IMG/VR virus record: IMGVR_UViG_3300009151_000088
Location: 1-55,887 of that record
Source: a virus
DNA length: 55,887 bases
Strand: one strand, 5' to 3'
Below are positions 9,609-17,602 of this stretch, piece by piece. The position numbers were made by a program, and so were the translations under genes. Under the pieces are notes generated by a model. The model did no database searches. It saw only the letters and a program-made list of their open reading frames with translations, and was not told the origin of the DNA. Numbering within the stretch: position 1 is the stretch's first letter; every line of letters starts with the position of its first letter.

Positions 9609-10424
9609 TCAGTCGGCTGATTTGCATCGGGCTCGTTTCGCATTAGTTAGTGCTCCAAAATCTACGGGCCATTCCTGTCCCGGTGCAAGTTCAACAGCAC
9701 CAGTTGGGAAAACATACTTAACACCAGCTTCTTGCATGATGTTAGCAACTGGTTGACGGAATACTGTTAGGTCATTGCCCAAATTTACATAAGGTTTAGT
9801 ATGTGGGAATCTCCAACCTGCAATTTGTTTCGTATTGTTATTAATGACAATTTTGTAATATCCATGAGGAATGATAATACCGTTACCAATTGTGGGATCA
9901 CCAGCGCCATACATAGCTCCAACGAATATAGTATAGCTTTGGTTCGTTTGTACTGCCCACCCACGTATAGAAGTTTCCAGTAATTTCCAAATTCCACGAT
10001 TCAGGCTTCCATGCTGGGGATACATGTTTGTCATTAAAAAACTTTCGTACTCTACTTGCTGGCTCCATGACAAGTCGCCATCAGGAGCCGCATGTCCTTT
10101 GTCATAGCCTGTGCCAGCATAATCATCTGGACGAGCACCTGTACCACCTAGGCTTTGATCAGCAACAAAGGCATTGGTACGTGGAAAACATCCTAGAGCA
10201 TTTTGTGGCAGTAGTGTGTAGGCAACATACACCGGAATCTTTACCGGAGCATCATATGCCACTAGATATGCTTCACGGCAAATGGGTTGGGCTGTACGTT
10301 GAGTTTGAGCAAAGCCGTAAGGGCTGTGTATTCGACATGCTTCTGCTGGTAGTGGAGCACGTTGGTCCCAAGCGTTGGCTAGACTTGTGGCCGCTAGCAG
10401 TAGCGCAAATAAAATCTTTTTCAT
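9609..10424 (-). CDS. Secreted DNA/RNA non-specific endonuclease (NUC family)
   Basis: This is a 271-aa beta-beta-alpha-metal nuclease of the NucA/Serratia nuclease family. Residues 1-18 form a classical signal peptide (KK, hydrophobic core, AxA-type site before WDQ). The catalytic DRGH signature is present as DKGH (108-111, H111 the general base) followed by AAPDGD. The Mg2+ site region NMYPQ.GSLNRGIWK.LE (133-150) supplies the conserved Asn (142) and Glu (150). The family cuts single- and double-stranded DNA and RNA. Export suggests action in the periplasm or outside the cell, unusual for a phage gene flanked by structural genes. It may clear extracellular DNA, degrade competitor DNA, or be virion-borne. 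Cysteines at 30, 49 and 79 may form disulfides after export. Confidence 0.88.
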   Translation of the reverse strand: MKKILFALLLAATSLANAWDQRAPLPAEACRIHSPYGFAQTQRTAQPICREAYLVAYDAPVKIPVYVAYTLLPQNALGCFPRTNAFVADQSLGGTGARPDDYAGTGYDKGHAAPDGDLSWSQQVEYESFLMTNMYPQHGSLNRGIWKLLETSIRGWAVQTNQSYTIFVGAMYGAGDPTIGNGIIIPHGYYKIVINNNTKQIAGWRFPHTKPYVNLGNDLTVFRQPVANIMQEAGVKYVFPTGAVELAPGQEWPVDFGALTNAKRARCKSAD

Positions 10425-10445
10425 AGATATCCTATTAAGTATGTA

Positions 10446-10451
10446 TATTTA
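10446..10451 (-). promoter_or_regulatory. Possible late promoter element for nuclease
   Basis: Minus strand AATAAATATACATAC lies about 21 bp upstream of the nuclease ATG and touches the stop of the upstream gene. It matches TAAATA but its distance differs from the 5-7 nt seen elsewhere. Confidence 0.25.
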
Positions 10452-11408
10452 TTAAGTTAGTTCTTTAATGGTAAAGGCAAACCATACATCTAATTTAGTA
10501 GCGTTGTCCACTCGCCGTAAACATAAAGTAAGCATATTAGGAGAATTTCCACCAATCAATGTTACAGGCCCTTCATCGCCTTGAGTATTTTTACCAATGA
10601 TAATGCCGCTGTGTCTTAATTTGGCGCCGTTGGTTGAAAAGGTATTGCCAGTATTACCTGAGTATTTGTCTTGATAAACTCTGTATTGTATTTTAGTACC
10701 TAGTGTTGTCCAACTGGGAATGGCAGCATCTGATATAGTTAAGTTTCCTTCATACCATTCGTAGACAATAGTGCTTTGATTAGCATTATTATTGCCAATT
10801 TCATACTCAACTATTTTTACTAAATCTGCAACAGTAGTTCCAGTAGTATTAACACGAAAACTAACCATTGGGCGCATCGTGTCATCCATGGTCCAACCGC
10901 GATTGGCATTAATAGAGGCATTGTTAAATGCATACACCTCTCCAGGTTCAGACCCTGTGATAACTGTGACAATATTGGCAATAGTTGCTGTTACAGTACC
11001 GGTAATTGCTGGCAAACTGCTAATGGCAACAGTACCAGTTATTGCTGGCATTGAACTAACTCGTACAGTGCTGGTAAAGTTGCTTACTGTAACTGTGCCA
11101 GTTATTGCTGGCATTGAGCTAATTCTTACAGTGCTGGTAAAGTTACTGGCAAACACTGTACTAGTAAAGTTATTGACAAATACAGTAGCAGTTTGCGTAA
11201 GGAATACGGGAACGGGATTAGTTAGGGTATTGTTAATTCTAATATTATCAAGGACGTTTATGTTGCCTGTAACAGTAATATTATCACTACCTAGGTCAAC
11301 ACGCAAATGCGGTTCACCGTCGCGATAAACCATTGCCTTGTGTAGGCTTAACAGGTTAGGCTCGTTAGGATGAACGTAACCTGTACTGTTAGGATTTAGA
11401 ACGCCCAT
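10452..11408 (-). CDS. Virion structural protein with short tandem repeats (318 aa)
   Basis: The N-terminus holds HPNEPNLLSLHKAMVYRDGEPHLRVDLG, then a Thr/Val-rich zone (residues about 75-140) made of repeating units FTSTVRVSSMPAITGTVTVSN. The C-terminal half is a non-repetitive beta-rich domain ending DVWFAFTIKELT. The repeat zone resembles the extended beta-structures of fibre shafts. It lies 7 bp downstream of a 94-aa structural-type gene and is probably co-transcribed. Likely a tail or head decoration component; the family is not recognised. Confidence 0.6.
   Translation of the reverse strand: MGVLNPNSTGYVHPNEPNLLSLHKAMVYRDGEPHLRVDLGSDNITVTGNINVLDNIRINNTLTNPVPVFLTQTATVFVNNFTSTVFASNFTSTVRISSMPAITGTVTVSNFTSTVRVSSMPAITGTVAISSLPAITGTVTATIANIVTVITGSEPGEVYAFNNASINANRGWTMDDTMRPMVSFRVNTTGTTVADLVKIVEYEIGNNNANQSTIVYEWYEGNLTISDAAIPSWTTLGTKIQYRVYQDKYSGNTGNTFSTNGAKLRHSGIIIGKNTQGDEGPVTLIGGNSPNMLTLCLRRVDNATKLDVWFAFTIKELT
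11030..11152. repeat. Tandem DNA repeat inside structural gene
   Basis: Two near-identical copies of about 62 bp share GTTATTGCTGGCATTGA followed by CTTACAGTGCTGGTAAAGTT-type sequence. They encode the AITGTVTV/FTSTVRVSSM units and are a likely site of slippage or recombination. Confidence 0.6.
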
Positions 11409-11415
11409 TTAAGAA

Positions 11416-11700
11416 TTAGTCAGCGTCAATTACAGTAACAGTAGCATTACCACTGGCCGCAATAAAGGCCACGTGTGTTCCTGTTGTAAAGTTAAAATCT
11501 AATACGGTGTTTGCAGGAATAACACAACTACTAGTAGTTGCGGCTATTGTGCTAGTACCAAATGCCATAAAGTGTGCAGTGGCATTGGTAAGAACTGTGA
11601 GCCTACGGCTGGTAATTGCTGTGCTAGTGCTGATTGCGCCTGTGACCATTGTTATAAATTTAGGAGCACCGGCGTTGTAAAGTGTATGATATCTACTCAT
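11416..11700 (-). CDS. Small Ala/Thr-rich structural protein (94 aa)
   Basis: The sequence starts MSRYHTLYNAGAPKF and continues as alternating Thr/Ala/Ile beta strands without charged clusters, like a small decoration or fibre-associated protein. It has an AAAGGA ribosome site and sits between two structural-type genes with gaps of 7 and 3 bp. Function is inferred only from composition and position. Confidence 0.5.
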   Translation of the reverse strand: MSRYHTLYNAGAPKFITMVTGAISTSTAITSRRLTVLTNATAHFMAFGTSTIAATTSSCVIPANTVLDFNFTTGTHVAFIAASGNATVTVIDAD

Positions 11701-11703
11701 TTG

Positions 11704-12033
11704 TTATTGTCCTTTGTTTTCTGCTTGATAGGTTGGGTACATTGATACAGAGTTTGCTCTTATATCAGCAGGGTTTTTAGGACCATTCCATCCACCACCT
11801 GCGTGTGTAGTCACTGACTCAATACCTGCCACAACTTCTGCAGGACTGTTGTCATACATCTGTGCTCGTTCTGCACTTAATATATCAAATATCTGTTTGA
11901 ATCTGTTGGTGTCAACACCTGTTTGAACAATGTCAAGTTCAGGCATGGCAACAACTTCCGGTTGTGGTTCTTGGGCGCAGTCTACTTGATCAATTAAGTC
12001 AAGTACTCCGCGGATGATGTCAGTGGCTTTCAT
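11704..12033 (-). CDS. Conserved-type phage protein of unknown function (109 aa)
   Basis: The protein opens MKATDIIRGVLDLIDQVDCA and ends with a GGGWNGPKNPADIRANSVSMYP segment, giving a helical start and a loop-rich end. The opening style (MKA/MRA followed by a short helix) recurs in small genes of marine T4-like phages. A GTAAATA element ends 7 nt before the ATG and no Shine-Dalgarno site is present, so it may be the leaderless first gene of the unit that includes 11,416-11,700 and 10,452-11,408. Confidence 0.6.
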   Translation of the reverse strand: MKATDIIRGVLDLIDQVDCAQEPQPEVVAMPELDIVQTGVDTNRFKQIFDILSAERAQMYDNSPAEVVAGIESVTTHAGGGWNGPKNPADIRANSVSMYPTYQAENKGQ

Positions 12034-12040
12034 AGTATGT

Positions 12041-12046
12041 TATTTA
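12041..12046 (-). promoter_or_regulatory. T4-type late promoter element (TAAATA)
   Basis: Minus strand GTAAATAACATACTATG: TAAATA ends 7 nt before the start codon at 12033. Confidence 0.45.
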
Positions 12047-12048
12047 CA

Positions 12049-14805
12049 TTAAAATGTAGCACCGGCAAATCTTAGCCAACTGTTGGTAGCAACACAGACG
12101 TACATGCTAGTACTGTTCACAGCAATCTGTCCTTTTACTCCAGTGGATGTGCTAGATGCTGGCACTGTCACTGTGTTAATTGCAGAAGCATAGGCCACTG
12201 TGCCTGTGTTGGTAACAGCGTTCCAAGGAGTCTGATACCATATTGCACCAGGACTTGGATTGGTCATTGTAAATGCTGTGCCCGTGCTAATATTATATGT
12301 ACCACTACCGAGGCCACTTACTACTATAGACCAAGTAGTGCCTTGATCAGTTACTGTTATAATAGTCCAAGTAGAGAATGATGCGTATAGTGTCCAGCCT
12401 GCTTGTGGGGTTGGACCGCTAGGATTCTTAGCAAATATTATGGTAGCAGTTGGATTGGTAAAATCATTTTGTCCATATGAATTTAATGTTGTCACTGCTG
12501 GATAATAAGTTCCACTGCAATAATAAAAATAATTGCTGTCAACTGCTATGTCGCCAAGTTTATTAGTTGATGTACCCAATAATGAAGTAGGAGCACTTAC
12601 TATTCTTAGATTAGTTAGTTGTGTAGCAGTTACAGCATATCCAACAAACGCTGTAGAAGTATTAGCCAATGTAACGGCTGTGCTTACCAATGTAGAAGTA
12701 TTGAATGTAGAACCGCTGGTTGCCGCTGGGCCATATGTTACTTCTTTAGTAGTAGCATTATAATATATTGAAGTAGCAGTATTTGCACCATCGCTTCTAA
12801 TCGGAGCAATGTATAATCCGTTTGTAGCTGTGCTGTTTAATACCGATCCAGAAGCATTTAAAATTATTGTGTTAAGATGCTGATTGTTAGTACCGGCAAG
12901 ATGTCCAATTGCAATAGCATTTTCGCCCTGACTGTAGCGTCCTGCTTCTGTACCAATGGCAATTGCAGTTTGAGTCTGTGTATTCTCGCCCGCATTAGTT
13001 CCAATAGCAATGCTGTTTAAACCTTGTCCTCTATTGCCAGCAGTATCACCAATTGCAATAGCTTGTATGCCTTGGCTATATTGTCCCGAGCCCCAACCAA
13101 TAGCGATAGCACTACTGGCCTGTTGGCCGCCTGCGTGTGTACCAATGGCAATAGCATCGTAGTCCTGTGTGTTACCAGCATCAACTCCTATAGCAATGGC
13201 TAAGTTTGTAGAATCTTTAATTATAACACCGTGCGGCAATCTAACAGATCCAGTTGATGATACTGTCATTGTCCATGTACCTGAAACTAGAGCAGCCGCA
13301 GTGGTAGCATTAACTGCATTGGCTACCAATGTACCCGTATTAAAACTGTATGCATATCCTGCATTAGTTGATGTGGTAGCATTGACTGCATTAGCTACCA
13401 ATGTACCTGTATTAAATGATGTTGCATAGGTAGCTGTTACCGCATTGGCTACTAATGTACCTGTATTAAATGATGTTGCATATGATGCAGTAGTAGCATT
13501 GACTGCATTGGCTACCAATGTACCTGTATTAAATGATGTTGCATATGATGCAGTCGTGGCATTAACTGCATTAGTCATCAGTGTAGCAGTATTTAAACTT
13601 AGAGTAACTGTGCTTGTTCCATATACAGCGATTAAACCTGTTCCTGTAGTTATTGTCGGTGTTGCAGTTGCTTGTATACTACCATTTGGATATACTATGC
13701 TTCCGCTGGTTGTAATACTAAATGTCCAAGTACCATTTGAAATAGTAGATGTTGAATTTAATCCATTTGCACCATCTATGCCTGGTAGTCCTCGTAATCC
13801 TTGAGGACCGGATATTGGTCCAGCATTTTGCCAACTGGTAGTTAATGTGCTCCAAAACCAAACTTGATTAGTAGTTGTTACAATATATGCCTGTCCGTAG
13901 GTTCCTGACACTGGCAGTCCTGCGCTGGTGCTAGTACTACCTATTAAAGTAACTGGACTACCTACACCACCTACTACTGGCAGTCCATTTACTAGTAAGT
14001 TACCTGTGGTTGTGGCCACTGTTAAAGGTATGTTGTTTAGATAGATAGTACCAGATGTATAAATGTTAGCCCATTGGTTGGACGTAGATCCTAAATTAAT
14101 GCCGGGCCCAGAATTTGGAATTATATTTGAAACAAGTATTATATCGTCTGAAGTTATAGTTGCAGTCTGGGTTGATAATGAAGATAGTCGATTAACGCTA
14201 AACGTTCCCGAAGAGGAGATTTCAGCATGAGTAGTAATTGTACTAGTAGTACCATTATTACCTGTAAATCTTAACCTTATAGGAACTATTCCTGTACGAA
14301 CAGTTTGATCTACAACCGGAGTAATAATAAATCCAACTGTTGAAGTAGTACCGTCATGTCCCATAAAATGAATATCTACTATTTCGTCACCTTGTTGTAC
14401 CGCAGTTGGAGCTCGGGAGCTGCCTCTGCTTCTATAGAATTGAAAATTATTGGCATCGAATGTGTTATGGCTCTGAGCAAATAAGAAACCACAAGCAAAC
14501 CCGTTATTGTAAAATCCGTTTTCTATTACTAATGTGTTAAATGAGCCAGTGGTAACGGACTTGTTACCAATTGATAATGTTCCATTATTATATTCAATTC
14601 TGGGTATTGGCGCCAATGTTTGTGGAGAAATATAATATGCCAGTGTTGATGTAAAGGATGATGTAGTAATAACTCCACTGCCCCCTGAGTTAGTTACCGT
14701 ACTTAGATAAGCAAATGTACTGTTAACTTTATTAAATGCCGCACGAACACTATCACCATCACCTGCGTTTGGCCCACTACCTGTATTAATATATTGGATT
14801 GGCAT
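12049..14805 (-). CDS. Long fibre/adhesin with YadA-like head repeats (918 aa)
   Basis: The N-terminus (PIQYINTGSGPNAGDGDSVRAAFNKVN) is a common start of T4-like fibre proteins. A short collagen-like stretch (GPQGLRGLPGIDGANG) lies near residue 335. Residues about 400-505 hold four to five copies of a unit ATASYATSFNTGTLVANAVN. Residues about 530-640 hold seven AIAIG..AG repeats of 14-16 residues, the left-handed beta-roll seen in the heads of trimeric autotransporter adhesins such as YadA. The C-terminus is a beta-rich domain ending SWLRFAGATF. It probably forms a trimeric fibre that contacts the host. Its start overlaps the stop of the upstream gene by 1 bp. Confidence 0.78.
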   Translation of the reverse strand: MPIQYINTGSGPNAGDGDSVRAAFNKVNSTFAYLSTVTNSGGSGVITTSSFTSTLAYYISPQTLAPIPRIEYNNGTLSIGNKSVTTGSFNTLVIENGFYNNGFACGFLFAQSHNTFDANNFQFYRSRGSSRAPTAVQQGDEIVDIHFMGHDGTTSTVGFIITPVVDQTVRTGIVPIRLRFTGNNGTTSTITTHAEISSSGTFSVNRLSSLSTQTATITSDDIILVSNIIPNSGPGINLGSTSNQWANIYTSGTIYLNNIPLTVATTTGNLLVNGLPVVGGVGSPVTLIGSTSTSAGLPVSGTYGQAYIVTTTNQVWFWSTLTTSWQNAGPISGPQGLRGLPGIDGANGLNSTSTISNGTWTFSITTSGSIVYPNGSIQATATPTITTGTGLIAVYGTSTVTLSLNTATLMTNAVNATTASYATSFNTGTLVANAVNATTASYATSFNTGTLVANAVTATYATSFNTGTLVANAVNATTSTNAGYAYSFNTGTLVANAVNATTAAALVSGTWTMTVSSTGSVRLPHGVIIKDSTNLAIAIGVDAGNTQDYDAIAIGTHAGGQQASSAIAIGWGSGQYSQGIQAIAIGDTAGNRGQGLNSIAIGTNAGENTQTQTAIAIGTEAGRYSQGENAIAIGHLAGTNNQHLNTIILNASGSVLNSTATNGLYIAPIRSDGANTATSIYYNATTKEVTYGPAATSGSTFNTSTLVSTAVTLANTSTAFVGYAVTATQLTNLRIVSAPTSLLGTSTNKLGDIAVDSNYFYYCSGTYYPAVTTLNSYGQNDFTNPTATIIFAKNPSGPTPQAGWTLYASFSTWTIITVTDQGTTWSIVVSGLGSGTYNISTGTAFTMTNPSPGAIWYQTPWNAVTNTGTVAYASAINTVTVPASSTSTGVKGQIAVNSTSMYVCVATNSWLRFAGATF
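12850..13215. repeat. Array encoding YadA-type AIAIG repeats
   Basis: Seven repeats of 42-48 bp encode AIAIG..AG units. Copies diverge at the DNA level but keep the core CCAATAGCAATAGC-type sequence. Confidence 0.7.
13295..13610. repeat. Tandem repeat of about 63 bp inside fibre gene
   Basis: Four to five copies share GCATTGGCTACCAATGTACC followed by TGTATTAAATGATGTTGCAT; the two copies between about 13,440 and 13,560 are almost identical. Recent duplication is likely, so copy number may vary between relatives. Confidence 0.75.
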
Positions 14806-15131
14806 TATCTAATTCCCGCTAGTTTTCTTATCGATTCTAATTCCATATTTGATTTATATGGCATTTGACCGTGGTCCGGACCTTGATGAGCACTGGCGAT
14901 CTTTTCATATTGGTCCATTGAGAGAATACCCAAATTCTTTAAACTTAGTATACGTTCAACCAAATTATGCAGATCTTCATCAGTTTTAATATCTTCTCGA
15001 ACTAATTCAAATAATCGAATCATTAAAGGAACATCAAGAGACACATAGTCCTGCTTGTCTTGCATTTCTTTGATATTCTGCGGTTTTGCTGGATTTACCA
15101 GACTAGAATGGATAGTAGTATTGCGGTTCAT
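14805..15131 (-). CDS. Phage protein of unknown function (108 aa)
   Basis: The start is placed at the ATG giving MNRNTTIHSSLVNPAK because a CTAAATA element ends 5 nt before it. Longer frames reach back to ATG codons at 15,149 and 15,215, the last overlapping the divergent HNH gene. The product is mostly helical and charged (DVPLMIRLFELVREDIKTDEDLHNLVERIL) and ends ELESIRKLAGIR. It overlaps the fibre gene by one base, so the two are likely translationally coupled. It may be a small virion or assembly protein. Function unknown. Confidence 0.6.
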   Translation of the reverse strand: MNRNTTIHSSLVNPAKPQNIKEMQDKQDYVSLDVPLMIRLFELVREDIKTDEDLHNLVERILSLKNLGILSMDQYEKIASAHQGPDHGQMPYKSNMELESIRKLAGIR

Positions 15132-15136
15132 ACGAC

Positions 15137-15142
15137 TATTTA
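15137..15142 (-). promoter_or_regulatory. T4-type late promoter element (TAAATA)
   Basis: Minus strand CTAAATAGTCGTATG: TAAATA ends 5 nt before the chosen start at 15,131. It lies inside the longer alternative frame. Confidence 0.4.
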
Positions 15143-15207
15143 GTTGCATTTTTTTGATTTCGATGTTATAATTAATGTTGTTCTTATTTTGATTAAATAG
15201 TAGTATA

Positions 15208-15717
15208 ATGAGCACTTTAATGTTAAACGCAGACGGAAGCCCAATCTCCTATCTGCCATTGTCAGTAATTTCTTGGGAAGATGCTATTAAGTATATTGTA
15301 CTTGAGAAGGCCACCGTTTTGGAATTTTACGAAGATTGGACTGTACACAGCGCAAATTGGGAAACTGCGGTTCCTGCCGTAATGATCCTGCGTGACTATG
15401 AAAAAAGAAAAACATCAGTGAGATTCTCTAAACTCAATGTTTTCTTGCGTGATGGCTACGAATGTCAGTATTGCGGGGAAGATGTTAGCCGTAAAACAGC
15501 TACATTAGATCACGTACTGCCAGTATCACATGGCGGTAAGACCACGTTTGAAAACTGCTGTACTGCCTGTGCTAACTGTAACGCAACCAAAGGAAATAAC
15601 AAAAAGATTATTCCCAAGGTCAAGCCATTTAAGCCTAGTTACTATCAGTTGGTAGACAAACGTAAGAAACTAAAGTGGGATTTACAACATCCAAGCTGGG
15701 CTAACTACCTAGCATAA
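15208..15717 (+). CDS. HNH endonuclease
   Basis: This 169-aa protein carries a full HNH zinc-finger nuclease domain: a NVFLRDGYECQYCG knuckle (about residues 75-90), then TLDHVLPVSHGGKTTFENC with the catalytic DH, and CTACANCNATKGN. The four CxxC cysteines that bind zinc are all present. The N-terminus LNADGSPISYLPLSVISWEDA is typical of this stand-alone phage and bacterial HNH group. It may be a homing-type or DNA-processing nuclease. An in-frame ATG at 15,220 is an alternative start; TATAAT at 15,204-15,209 overlaps the first ATG, which would favour the second. A strong terminator follows. Confidence 0.9.
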   Translation: MSTLMLNADGSPISYLPLSVISWEDAIKYIVLEKATVLEFYEDWTVHSANWETAVPAVMILRDYEKRKTSVRFSKLNVFLRDGYECQYCGEDVSRKTATLDHVLPVSHGGKTTFENCCTACANCNATKGNNKKIIPKVKPFKPSYYQLVDKRKKLKWDLQHPSWANYLA

Positions 15718-15718
15718 G

Positions 15719-15741
15719 AAAAGCCGCTCTAAGCGGCTTTT
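15719..15741. terminator. Bidirectional rho-independent terminator
   Basis: A 10-bp stem (AAAAGCCGCT with AGCGGCTTTT) around a 3-nt loop with A and T tracts on both sides. It lies between the convergent HNH and IF-1 genes. Confidence 0.9.
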
Positions 15742-15748
15742 TTATTGA

Positions 15749-15967
15749 TTATTTTGTACGATATACGATACGACATTTGGTTAAGTCGTATGGACTCATT
15801 TCTACTTTGACCTTATCCCCTTGCAGGATTTGGATTCTATTCTGGCGCATCTTGCCGGAAATATGCCCTAGCACGGTAGAGCCTTGCTCTAAAATTACCC
15901 TAAACATTGCGTTGGGCAGTACTTCTTCAACCCTACCTTCAAGGCTGATCATTTCTTCTTTTGACAC
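15749..15967 (-). CDS. infA: Translation initiation factor IF-1
   Basis: The 72-aa product covers the entire IF-1 OB fold. It begins [20 protein letters not shown], has the hallmark MFRV strand, LGHISGKMR (residues 33-41), the [13 protein letters not shown] strand and the basic RIVYRTK end. IF-1 binds the A site of the 30S subunit during initiation. The start is GTG, directly after the stop of the upstream gene, with AAAGGAG 11 nt before it. LGHISGKMR is how I recall beta-proteobacterial IF-1, hinting at host origin. A phage-borne IF-1 is rare. It might support initiation on the phage's own mRNAs, many of which look leaderless here; that link is inference. Confidence 0.95.
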   Translation of the reverse strand: MSKEEMISLEGRVEEVLPNAMFRVILEQGSTVLGHISGKMRQNRIQILQGDKVKVEMSPYDLTKCRIVYRTK

Positions 15968-16210
15968 TTAAACAGTTTCTCCTTTTAAACCTTTAATTAC
16001 CAATTCTTTGGCACGGTTATTTAACGACAGATCTTCTGCGGTATGCATCTGCTTGGTCATTGACTTTACAAAATCTAGCATAACGATGCTGCCTTTCTCA
16101 GTCCAATGACTATAATCAGCACCAACACTACTGCGATAATAAAAATCTTTATTATTCATCAACTCTGTTAGACCTCCGTACATAAGATCCTTTATTACGA
16201 TTTTTTCCAT
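15968..16210 (-). CDS. Hypothetical protein (80 aa)
   Basis: The start at 16,210 is preferred because GAGAAG lies 8 nt upstream and the ligase stop is one base away; a longer frame would overlap the ligase by 92 bp. The product starts MEKIVIKDLMYGGLTELMNN and is a mixed helical, charged protein with no recognisable domain. It sits between ligase and IF-1 with no gaps, so the three form one operon. Function unknown. Confidence 0.65.
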   Translation of the reverse strand: MEKIVIKDLMYGGLTELMNNKDFYYRSSVGADYSHWTEKGSIVMLDFVKSMTKQMHTAEDLSLNNRAKELVIKGLKGETV

Positions 16211-16211
16211 A

Positions 16212-17525
16212 TCAAATCTTCTCGCCAGCCGCAAAGCCGCGGAATCGGAGAAAACGCGGAAAGCGCAACGAATAAGTGCCATCTTGATTTTGTGTAACAG
16301 CATCTGCTCTTACTTCCACAATTTGACGAGGCAAACTATCACGGTTATTCCAAAACTCAATTCGATCATCATCGCTAAAGCCACTACCAACATTGACTCG
16401 TATGTCTCTGTCATCATCGTTGCCGGAGCAAACAAAAGCCCCAAGTCGTCCTTCATTTTTACCAGTACCTTCTTCAACATTTGTAATCTCCAGTGATACT
16501 TCAATAAACGGCTTCATCTTGAGCCAATTGGCACTCCGCTTGCATTGATAAGTGGCGTTGATATCTTTGATCATGATACCTTCAAAGCCTGCTTCAATGG
16601 CGTCCTTGTTGTATTGTTTGAATTGTAGTTCGCCTACGTATTCAGCAAGATCAATTTCAATTTGAGGGATGATGTCAATACTGCCAATTTTATCAAACAC
16701 AGCTTTCATACTGCGTAGGAGATTGCTACGCCGGCGCTGTCCCATAACACTTTCGCCTGCTTGGAATTCACTGAGTGGAAGGATATCAAAAAGCATAAGA
16801 CGAGCGTCTTCGCTTTGCACATCTGTTTTACGATGTACCTGTTTCATTAATGCTTGGAAACTGCTACTAACCATTTCGCCGTCAAGAACAGTACTACGTT
16901 CAAATAGGTCAATATTAGCTTCGATGGCTCGAGTAATGTGTCCAAAATTTTCTAGTTCTTTGCCGTTACGACTGTACATAGTTACAGTCTTGTTTTCAGC
17001 ATTGATAATTGTGATTACACGAACTCCATCAAGTTTGGGCTCAAGAAGTTTTTTACCTATGATTTTCTTTTCGTGATTGGCACCGTCATGTGCTAACATA
17101 CACTCAAATACAGGCACAGATTTAATACTGGAAAAGTCTTTAAGAACTTTGTTTACAGTCTTTTCACTGACGCCACAGCGTAGGTCTTTGATAAGGATAC
17201 GACGATACCAGTCGTTCCATTGACTCTGTGTACTTGCACTCAATGCCAGTTCAATAGCATCACGAGCATCATGTCCAGTAAGTTGTCTGGTATACAACAA
17301 ATGAGCCAATTCTTTAAATGCAGTCCAGGGCAATCCTTGTCCATCCGGGCCTCCATGTGTGGGTACTTTCTTTACTCCAAAGGTATAAAGATTGTCTAGA
17401 GCCATACGCATACCCTCAAACAATTCTTGATTGTTACTAGTTGCTTCTGATTCTAGGATACCTTCTTTGTTTAAACGACTAGGATGATCTTCTAGAATTC
17501 GGATAATACTGGCACAATTGCTCAT
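16212..17525 (-). CDS. ATP-dependent DNA ligase, T4 type
   Basis: This 437-aa enzyme seals nicks using ATP through a lysine-AMP intermediate. The nucleotidyl transferase motifs are in order: motif I EPKLDG with the acceptor K164, RNGKE (motif Ia/II), LDGE (III), GFEGIMIKD (IV) and RSANWLKMKP (V), followed by an OB domain. An all-helical N-terminal domain fills the first 150 residues, as in T4 gp30, and the length is near that family's usual size. A sigma-70-like promoter lies just upstream, and a nine-codon leader frame overlaps its ATG. Downstream genes follow without gaps, so expression of IF-1 may depend on this promoter. Confidence 0.95.
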   Translation of the reverse strand: MSNCASIIRILEDHPSRLNKEGILESEATSNNQELFEGMRMALDNLYTFGVKKVPTHGGPDGQGLPWTAFKELAHLLYTRQLTGHDARDAIELALSASTQSQWNDWYRRILIKDLRCGVSEKTVNKVLKDFSSIKSVPVFECMLAHDGANHEKKIIGKKLLEPKLDGVRVITIINAENKTVTMYSRNGKELENFGHITRAIEANIDLFERSTVLDGEMVSSSFQALMKQVHRKTDVQSEDARLMLFDILPLSEFQAGESVMGQRRRSNLLRSMKAVFDKIGSIDIIPQIEIDLAEYVGELQFKQYNKDAIEAGFEGIMIKDINATYQCKRSANWLKMKPFIEVSLEITNVEEGTGKNEGRLGAFVCSGNDDDRDIRVNVGSGFSDDDRIEFWNNRDSLPRQIVEVRADAVTQNQDGTYSLRFPRFLRFRGFAAGEKI

Positions 17526-17551
17526 AATGTGATAGATGAATGGTTGAACAT
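17522..17551 (-). CDS. Possible nine-residue leader peptide before ligase
   Basis: An ATG 7 nt after the TATAAT opens a frame encoding MFNHSSITL whose TGA overlaps the ligase ATG (ATGA). The ligase itself has no Shine-Dalgarno site, so leaderless translation of this frame followed by reinitiation could be how the ligase is translated. Chance cannot be excluded. Confidence 0.35.
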   Translation of the reverse strand: MFNHSSITL

Positions 17552-17557
17552 GTGTAT

Positions 17558-17586
17558 ATTATACAACCATTTTACCAAGAAGTCAA
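17558..17586 (-). promoter_or_regulatory. Sigma-70-type promoter for ligase operon
   Basis: Minus strand TTGACT, 17 bp, TATAAT. The spacer holds GGTAAAA at the same place as in the early promoters at 49,627-55,566, marking it as the same promoter class although far from them. Confidence 0.8.
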
Positions 17587-17602
17587 CTGCAATTTTACCA
17601 TT

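Noticed and set aside
10792-11328. A 178-codon plus-strand frame
   Set aside because: Antisense to a Thr-rich structural gene with tandem repeats; same artefact as above.
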